In this document: piece by piece, positions 59,367 through 64,000 of the stretch
How the letters are laid out: every line of letters starts with the position of its first letter
Position numbering within the stretch: the first letter of the stretch is position 1
Origin: Lewinellaceae bacterium
GTDB taxonomy: Bacteria; Bacteroidota; Bacteroidia; Chitinophagales; Saprospiraceae
Direction of reading: 5' to 3'
DNA: 64,000 bases
Assembly (NCBI GenBank): GCA_020636275.1
Contig: JACJYD010000003.1
Coordinates: forward strand, 248,001-312,000
Notes under the pieces: model-generated
Told to the model about the DNA's origin: nothing
The model's database searches: none
The model's input: the letters and a program-made list of their open reading frames with translations, nothing else
Translations under genes and position numbers: made by a program

Positions 59367-59876
59367 ATGATAGGGGTGATCATATTCTCCGTATTCATTT
59401 TATTGATTGCGACGCTCTTGTTGTTACCGCTGGAGGTTGAGGTCAATAGTGAGAGAGGTATATACCGGGCGGACATCCGGGGGCTGTTATATTTCCGACT
59501 GTTGCCGGGGAGCAAAGGGTGGAAGGTTCTTCTTCGCTTGTTCTGGTGGGAACGCGACCTGACCGCCTGGATTTGGAGGGCAGGAAAGAGGAAGAAGGCG
59601 AAGAAACCTGGAAAGCGGGTATGGAAGATGCGCCCGGCAACAGCTTGGAAAAATTGGAGGAAATTGTACCGGCTAATAGCAAGTTTCCAATTCAGGCGGT
59701 TTCGCCTGATCGTAGATACCGACGACTTCATTCTGAATGCCTATTTGTTTCCCATCGTGAACTTCCTCTGCCGCAAGAACCGGTACGTGGCGATCAACTT
59801 CATGGGGGAGAATTCGGTAGACATTTACCTGACGAACCGAATTTGGAGAGTAGTATGGGCCCTGATCCGTAAGTGA
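59367..59876 (+). CDS. Small basic membrane protein resembling YtfI/DUF2953
   Basis: 169 residues with one N-terminal membrane segment (MIGVIIFSVFILLIATLLLL), then a strand-rich part VEVNSERGIYRADIRGLLYFRLL, a very basic Trp-rich middle, and a C-terminal RLIVDTDDFILNAYLFPIVNFL ... NFMGENSVDIYLTNRIWRVV stretch. In Firmicutes the DUF2953 protein YtfI is encoded next to YtfJ/GerW, and this gene lies 34 bases before a clear YtfJ-like gene, which supports the call; similarity alone is weak. Unusual for Bacteroidota, it has a strong Shine-Dalgarno AGGAGG 6 bases before ATG. Confidence 0.55.
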   Translation: MIGVIIFSVFILLIATLLLLPLEVEVNSERGIYRADIRGLLYFRLLPGSKGWKVLLRLFWWERDLTAWIWRAGKRKKAKKPGKRVWKMRPATAWKNWRKLYRLIASFQFRRFRLIVDTDDFILNAYLFPIVNFLCRKNRYVAINFMGENSVDIYLTNRIWRVVWALIRK

Positions 59877-59910
59877 AAAATATTATTTATAAACCCAAAA
59901 ATCACAGTCT

Positions 59911-60288
59911 ATGAAATTGTTGAATATGGATGAAGTGCTGGGCAAAGTCACAGACTTTATCAAAAACGAAGTAAAAACGGAGGCCATTATCGGTCAGCCC
60001 TTCAAACTCGGCGAATTTGATTGCGTACCCGTGATCCGCGTCGGGATCGGATTCGGGTCGGGAGAAATGGAAGGCGAAGCTCCCAAAACGGGACATGGCG
60101 ACCTGGGTGGCGCCGGCGCCGGCCTGGGCATGGAGCCCCTTGGATTCCTGGTGTCGAGAGGCGAAGAGATCACTTTTGTCAATACCAAATTGAACAAAGG
60201 CATTACAGCTGCATTCGAAAAAGTACCCGAACTGATCGAGAGATACATGGAGAGCCGGGTCCAGGAAAAAGATGCTGTTCCGGCATAA
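59911..60288 (+). CDS. GerW/YtfJ family protein
   Basis: 125 residues. The family core is plain: VTDFIKNEVKTEAIIGQPFKLGEFDCVPVIRVGIGFGSGE, then a glycine-rich stretch GHGDLGGAGAGLGMEPLGFLVS, then a helix ERYMESRV. In spore formers YtfJ/GerW acts in germination, but the family is wide in non-sporulating bacteria, where its role is unknown. ATG 59911 (MKLLNMDE) is used; an ATG at 59926 (MDE) is also possible. It is in a probable two-gene unit with the preceding membrane protein and is followed by a terminator hairpin. Confidence 0.85.
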   Translation: MKLLNMDEVLGKVTDFIKNEVKTEAIIGQPFKLGEFDCVPVIRVGIGFGSGEMEGEAPKTGHGDLGGAGAGLGMEPLGFLVSRGEEITFVNTKLNKGITAAFEKVPELIERYMESRVQEKDAVPA

Positions 60289-60337
60289 TTTCCTTCCCCC
60301 CCTCGGATCCCCGTAATTTCCGAATGATGACGGTCTC

Positions 60338-60377
60338 AAAACGGGCGGTGGACCAGACGGTCCGTTGCCCGTTTTTT
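60338..60377 (+). terminator. Terminator after the YtfJ-like gene
   Basis: AAACGGGC...GGACC pairs with GGTCC...GCCCGTTT and is followed by a T run to 60377. Confidence 0.85.
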
Positions 60378-60402
60378 ATCCTGGAGGGCGTCCCGAATTT
60401 TG

Positions 60403-60410
60403 TATGTTTG
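60403..60410 (+). promoter_or_regulatory. -7 box for the methyltransferase gene
   Basis: TATGTTTG matches TAnnTTTG and lies 20 bases before ATG 60430. This favours 60430 over the earlier in-frame start at 60400, which would lie upstream of the promoter box. Confidence 0.6.
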
Positions 60411-60429
60411 TTCCGGAAAAGCACTGTTC

Positions 60430-61233
60430 ATGTACGAATTTCACCGGAATAAGCAGCAGTATTTCGATTTTCAATACCAGACGGCGCGCGATTATATCCT
60501 TCCTTTCATCGAGCAAAAAATGCCGGTTGGACAGGGGTTGCGGGTATTGGAGATCGGTTGCGGCGAAGCAGGCGTTCTGAAGGCCTTTCTCGAACGCGGT
60601 TGCGTCTGTACCGGCGTGGACCTGCAGCCGTCCCGCATCGAAACGGCCAAGGCATTGCTGGCCGAAGACTACCTGGCGGGGCGCATCCGCTTTTTTTCCA
60701 AGGATATTTACAACGCCGATCCGGAAGCCGATTTCGGCTACCTGTTCGATATTATTTTATTGAAAGATGTGATCGAGCACATTCACGACCAGGGGCGGTT
60801 CATGCGCCGCATGGGCGATTTTCTGGCGCCGGGAGGCAGGGTCTTCTTTGGGTTCCCGCCCTGGCAAATGCCCTATGGGGGCCACCAGCAGATCTGCGAT
60901 ACCCGATTGCTGGCCGTTCTGCCATACTACCACCTGCTGCCCGCACGGGCCTACCGGTTCGTACTTGAACTGTCGGAAAAGAATCCACAGAAGGTCGCCG
61001 ACCTGATGGAGATCCATGAAACGGGTATTTCCATCGAGCGATTCGAGCGGGTCGTTAAGGCCTCGGGGTTTCGCTGGGTATCGCGCCGGTATTACCTGAT
61101 CAACCCGATCTACCGGTTCAAATTCGGGTTGAAACCGAGGGAACAGTGGGGGTTCATCGCCCGCATTCCCTATCTTCGCAACTTCCTGACCACCTGTATG
61201 TATTACCTCGTCGAAAGGGAAACCCTGAAATGA
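60430..61233 (+). CDS. Class I SAM-dependent methyltransferase
   Basis: 267 residues from ATG 60430 (MYEFHRNK). The Rossmann core shows motif I VLEIGCGEAGVL (about 37-48), the acidic end of strand 2 in TGVDLQPSRIETAK, motif III-like DIILLKDVIEHIHD and APGGRVFFGFPP. The C-terminal third is specific (EIHETGISIERFERVVKASGF, YRFKFGLKPR) and may bind the substrate, which is not identifiable; small molecules or lipids are as likely as sugars. It is a single gene with its own promoter, followed by two hairpins. Confidence 0.85.
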   Translation: MYEFHRNKQQYFDFQYQTARDYILPFIEQKMPVGQGLRVLEIGCGEAGVLKAFLERGCVCTGVDLQPSRIETAKALLAEDYLAGRIRFFSKDIYNADPEADFGYLFDIILLKDVIEHIHDQGRFMRRMGDFLAPGGRVFFGFPPWQMPYGGHQQICDTRLLAVLPYYHLLPARAYRFVLELSEKNPQKVADLMEIHETGISIERFERVVKASGFRWVSRRYYLINPIYRFKFGLKPREQWGFIARIPYLRNFLTTCMYYLVERETLK

Positions 61234-61345
61234 GTACTTTGTAAACAAAGTACTTTTCTAAATTTAATAACACATCCAGCGGGCGCAGCCCGCTGGATGT
61301 GTTACTAAATCCGGATGTGCGGGCGCAGCCCGCACATCCGGATTT
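61234..61345. repeat. Two tandem GGGCGCAGCCC hairpins flanked by CTTTGTA/TACAAAG
   Basis: Hairpin 1 spans 61269-61303 (arms of 16 bases, AACACATCCAGCGGGC and its complement) and hairpin 2 61307-61345 (arms of 18 bases), both with the loop GCA inside GGGCGCAGCCC. A smaller palindrome GTACTTTGTAAACAAAGTAC sits at 61234-61253 and TTTACAAAGTA recurs just before the next gene. They resemble REP-like intergenic palindromes; no transposase is near. Confidence 0.8.
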
Positions 61346-61366
61346 AATAAGTTAATTTACAAAGTA

Positions 61367-62116
61367 ATGAGTACAATGGAAAAGATCGGACTATATCCTT
61401 TTACCGTACAGCCTTACCAGGTCGATTTTCAGCAAAAGATCACCCTGATGGGGTTGGGGCACTACCTGCTGGAGAGCGCCGGCATTCACGCCGATCAGCG
61501 GGAGTTCGGGCTCCGCGACCTGCTCAAGCGCGGGAAAGGTTGGTTCCTCACCCGCCTGGCCATCCAGATGGACGCCTATCCACTCCAATATGAAAAGATC
61601 TGGATCGAAACCTGGGTGAAGGAGGTCGGCGATGTGTTCACCAGCCGGAATTTTCACGTGCTCAACGCCAGTAAGGAAGTGATCGGTGGGGCGAGTTCTT
61701 CCTGGGCCATGATCGATCTGCGAACCCGCCGGCCCGAATTTTTGAAAAACCAGCTGGGCACGGAACACGTGGCCGGGGATAAGCCTTCCCTGCTGGAGGC
61801 CACGGAAAAAGTGCCGCCCCTCCAGCCGGAGGCGACCGAGCGAAGCCGTTATCGCGTGGCATACAGCGACCTGGATATCATGCGGCACGTCAATAGCATC
61901 CGCTATATTCAATGGATGCTGGACCTGTTTCCCCTTTCCCTGTTCGAAGAAAAACACGTTTCCCGGCTGGACATCAACTACATGGCCGAGACGGTTTTCG
62001 GACAAGAAGTTGAGTTCCGGTTCGAACCCCGGACTCCCGGGCAGGAGTATCTGATAGAGATCGGTAAAGCGGAAGAAGGCGGGCCGGTGTGCCGCGGACG
62101 GGTGCGCTGGGCGTAA
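61367..62116 (+). CDS. Acyl-ACP thioesterase (FatA/FatB-type double hotdog)
   Basis: 249 residues with two hotdog halves. The first has PYQVDFQQKITLMGLGHYLLESAGIHADQRE and WFLTRLAIQMDAYPLQYEKIWIETWV; the second has YRVAYSDLDIMRHVNSIRYIQWMLDLFP (about 160-187), where the HVN motif matches the conserved Asn-His of plant FatA/FatB enzymes. The enzyme releases free fatty acids from acyl-ACP, which sets chain length in membrane lipid or storage metabolism. Two in-frame ATGs (61367 and 61376) are possible starts. It precedes a convergent pair with the THX gene. Confidence 0.9.
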   Translation: MSTMEKIGLYPFTVQPYQVDFQQKITLMGLGHYLLESAGIHADQREFGLRDLLKRGKGWFLTRLAIQMDAYPLQYEKIWIETWVKEVGDVFTSRNFHVLNASKEVIGGASSSWAMIDLRTRRPEFLKNQLGTEHVAGDKPSLLEATEKVPPLQPEATERSRYRVAYSDLDIMRHVNSIRYIQWMLDLFPLSLFEEKHVSRLDINYMAETVFGQEVEFRFEPRTPGQEYLIEIGKAEEGGPVCRGRVRWA

Positions 62117-62117
62117 A

Positions 62118-62150
62118 TAAAAAGGGGGGACGAATGCCCCCCTTTTTATT
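62118..62150. terminator. Bidirectional terminator
   Basis: AAAAAGGGGGG and CCCCCCTTTTT flank the loop ACGAATG. The hairpin carries T runs on both strands and so serves the acyl-ACP thioesterase gene and the THX gene that ends at 62150. Confidence 0.85.
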
Positions 62151-62278
62151 TAGCGAGGTTGCTGCTTCGGTATGGAATCCAGCTTCGGCTGTGGTTTGTT
62201 GTTTTTCTTGGTGCGCGTTTTTCCGTGCGAACCTCTCCAAAGCTTGCCTCTGGTCGATCTTTTATCGCCTTTACCCAT
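62150..62278 (-). CDS. 30S ribosomal protein THX
   Basis: 42 residues, found by hand on the minus strand because it is too short for usual gene calling. It starts MGKGDKRSTRGKLWRGSHGK and goes on in a basic Lys/Arg/Pro-rich tail, the standard wording of the THX (bTHX) family. THX sits in the head of the small subunit next to 16S rRNA. The size, charge and strong N-terminal match leave little doubt. It lies between two larger genes, with its own short upstream region and a shared terminator. Confidence 0.9.
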   Translation of the reverse strand: MGKGDKRSTRGKLWRGSHGKTRTKKNNKPQPKLDSIPKQQPR

Positions 62279-62357
62279 TGCGTTGATTATTTTGGTTAAA
62301 AAAAGAATATCAAATATAGTAAAAGAAGTATAACAAGACGCCTAATGGAGCTTTGTT

Positions 62358-63857
62358 TTACTTCTTAAAGCGCGCCAGCTCATCTGCGATCTTGCGATCG
62401 TTCGACAGGCGGGGCACCTTGTTCTGTCCGCCGAGCTTCCCCTGTGTTTTCATGTAATTCCGGAAGGCGTCGCGCTGAAGGGGCGTCACCACGGCCGGCC
62501 GCAGGATCTTTCCCTCGATCAGATCGCGGTAATAGATGTTCTGTTCCATCAGCGCCTGGTCGAGTGCTTTTTCAAATGCGGCCAGGTTTTCCGGGGCCTG
62601 TTCAAATTCCATCAGCCATTCATGGTAGGGGAGGCCGCCTTCCGGTGGGGTCACCTGCGGCGCCACCGTAAACTCGACCACTTTAACGGAAGTGCCCGCC
62701 GTTGCCTGGGCAAAGGCTTCTTCGACCTCCTTGCCGATGACGTGCTCCCCGAAAGCCGAGATGAAGTGCTTGGTGCGGCCCGTCACGACAATGCGGTAGG
62801 GCGATTTGGAGACGAAGCGCACCGTGTCGCCGAGATTGTACCCCCAAAGCCCTGCGTTTGAATTGACGATCAGGGCATAATTGACGCCCACTTCAACCTC
62901 TTCCAGGGAGTACCGCCTGGGGTCTTCCCGGAAGATCTCGTCGGCAGGCACAAATTCGAAGAAGATACCCGATTGGACGTTGAGCAACAGGCCGGGATCG
63001 TTGGGGTCGTCCTGGAAGGCCAGAAAACCTTCCGAGGCCGGATAGGTTTCCACGCTGTCGATCCGCTTGCCGACGAGTTCTTCCAGGGTGTTCCGGTACG
63101 GCTCGAAATTGACTCCGCCGTAGACGAACATGGAATAGTTGGGAAAAACGTCCTTGATGTATTTTTTGCCACTGCGTTCCAGCAGGCGTTCGTAGTACAT
63201 CTGTACCCAGGGTGGGATGCCGCTGATGAGGCGCATATCGCTGTGCAGCGTCTCCGCGACGATCGCTTCCACTTTCTGTTCCCAGTCCTCGATGCAGTTG
63301 GTGCTGTAACTGGGGAGTTGGTTGCCTTTGAGCCAGGCGGGCACCATATGATTGGAGATGCCGGAGAGGCGGCCGGTGAGGATGCCGTTGGTTTGGGTCA
63401 GTTCGGGGCTTCCCGAGAGGAAGATCATTTTCCCATCCATCCACTGCCCTTTTCCGGTTACGGCATAAAAATTGAACAGGGCGTTGCGGGCGGTTTGGAA
63501 ATGGTTGGGCAGGCTATCCCGGGTGATGGGGATGTATTTCACCCCCGAGGTCGTGCCCGAGGTTTTCGCCAGGTATACCGGGCGGCCTTTCCAAAGCACA
63601 TTTTCTTCGCCGCCGACCATTCGATCGATATACGGCCGCAGGCCCTCATAGTCGCGAATAGGCACCTGCCGGCGGTAGGCCTCGTAGGAGGAGCCGGCTT
63701 CCAGGCGGTGGTCTCTGCCGAAGGCGGTCTGTGCCACCCCCTGCATGAGCGAATGGAAGACCTGTTTCTGGGCATTGACGGCTTCGCCCGACCAACGCCG
63801 GATATCCCGGGCGATCTTATTGGCGAAGGGACGAATAAGTGCGGATTTCCAACCCAT
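62358..63857 (-). CDS. GH3 auxin-responsive-like acyl-adenylating enzyme
   Basis: 499 residues from ATG at 63857 (MGWKSALIRPFANKIARDI), the usual first words of bacterial GH3 proteins; an earlier start at 63905 adds a 16-residue tail that would begin just before the next gene's end. Motifs: phosphate-binding YLAKTSGTTSGVKYIPIT, FVYGGVNFEPY, TYPASEGFLAFQ, WGYNLGDTVRFVSKSPYRIVVTGRTKHFISAFGEHV. Plant GH3 enzymes join acyl groups to amino acids through an adenylate. Bacterial members are common in Bacteroidota but their substrates are not known. Its stop is 73 bases from the THX gene on the same strand. Confidence 0.9.
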   Translation of the reverse strand: MGWKSALIRPFANKIARDIRRWSGEAVNAQKQVFHSLMQGVAQTAFGRDHRLEAGSSYEAYRRQVPIRDYEGLRPYIDRMVGGEENVLWKGRPVYLAKTSGTTSGVKYIPITRDSLPNHFQTARNALFNFYAVTGKGQWMDGKMIFLSGSPELTQTNGILTGRLSGISNHMVPAWLKGNQLPSYSTNCIEDWEQKVEAIVAETLHSDMRLISGIPPWVQMYYERLLERSGKKYIKDVFPNYSMFVYGGVNFEPYRNTLEELVGKRIDSVETYPASEGFLAFQDDPNDPGLLLNVQSGIFFEFVPADEIFREDPRRYSLEEVEVGVNYALIVNSNAGLWGYNLGDTVRFVSKSPYRIVVTGRTKHFISAFGEHVIGKEVEEAFAQATAGTSVKVVEFTVAPQVTPPEGGLPYHEWLMEFEQAPENLAAFEKALDQALMEQNIYYRDLIEGKILRPAVVTPLQRDAFRNYMKTQGKLGGQNKVPRLSNDRKIADELARFKK

Positions 63858-63911
63858 AATAGCATGTTTTAACCGGATGGCGAACGTTGGCTGCCGGCCG
63901 GTCATTAAATT

Positions 63912-63998
63912 TTAAGGCAAGTCCCCTAACTGCGGCCGGACGATAATATCCTCCACCACCGCCGCCGGGCTCATCGACCAGGCGCTCCACACCGCGAT
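63912..63998 (-). CDS. Probable short-chain dehydrogenase, C-terminal end only
   Basis: The window's last bases encode, on the minus strand, 28 residues ending at a TAA at 63912-63914: WSAWSMSPAAVVEDIIVRPQLGDLP. The pattern VEDIIVRPQLGDL before the stop is characteristic of the ends of YdfG-like short-chain dehydrogenases. The gene continues beyond the window. The stop is 54 bases upstream of the GH3-like start, so the two could be co-transcribed. Confidence 0.6.
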   Translation of the reverse strand: MAVWSAWSMSPAAVVEDIIVRPQLGDLP

Positions 63999-64000
63999 GG

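Noticed and set aside
61974..62240. 88-codon minus-strand frame overlapping the thioesterase gene end
   Set aside because: It overlaps the THX gene on the same strand in another frame and the thioesterase gene; THX has the clear family match.

Overview
The window comes from a Bacteroidota chromosome, most likely of the Saprospiria/Lewinella type. This rests on very large Cys-rich HYR-type surface proteins with C-terminal type IX secretion (T9SS) sorting domains, a type B sorting-domain protein followed by a PorP/SprF gene, Bacteroidota-type -7 promoter boxes (TAnnTTTG), near absence of Shine-Dalgarno sequences, and a GH3-family protein and a THX ribosomal protein. Genus is inference.

Region 1 (1-12.3 kb) begins with the tail of a LuxR-type regulator. 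It is followed by a 1339-residue surface protein (652-4671), a one-cohesin secreted protein (4873-5676), a 1780-residue scaffold-like protein with five cohesin-like modules, twelve SprB-like repeats and a type B sorting domain (5772-11114), and its probable PorP/SprF partner (11190-12092).

Region 2 (12.3-48.2 kb) is the centrepiece: five tandem cassettes, each about 7 kb. Each has a promoter, a roughly 320-350 nt leader ending in an intrinsic terminator, a small secreted protein (136-137 aa) of unknown family, a giant surface protein (1966-2069 aa), and a conserved terminator. The giant proteins share one body (HYR-like modules, a P/proprotein-convertase-like domain, a two-repeat dockerin-like module, a cohesin-like module, a T9SS type A sorting domain). 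They carry one of two unrelated heads, and the small protein comes in two matching types (order A-B-B-A-A). A related 1285-residue protein without a small partner closes the region (48664-52521).

Taken together, regions 1 and 2 look like a T9SS-delivered cohesin/dockerin surface assembly. One multi-cohesin scaffold, and several adhesin-like proteins that each carry both a dockerin-like and a cohesin-like module, could build chains or a layer on the cell surface. No polysaccharide-degrading enzyme is present, so a classical cellulosome is not supported. Expression appears controlled by two promoter classes (one with an ATACCC-N6-GGGTAT palindrome at fixed distance from the -7 box) and by leader attenuation.

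Region 3 (52.5-64 kb) is ordinary chromosomal content: moaC and moeA (molybdenum cofactor), two divergent paralogous CotH-like proteins, psuG (pseudouridine catabolism) with a receiver-Crp fusion regulator, a YtfI/YtfJ-like pair, a methyltransferase, an acyl-ACP thioesterase, the tiny ribosomal protein THX gene, a GH3-family protein, and the tail of a probable short-chain dehydrogenase. No rRNA, tRNA, CRISPR array, transposase or phage gene was recognised.
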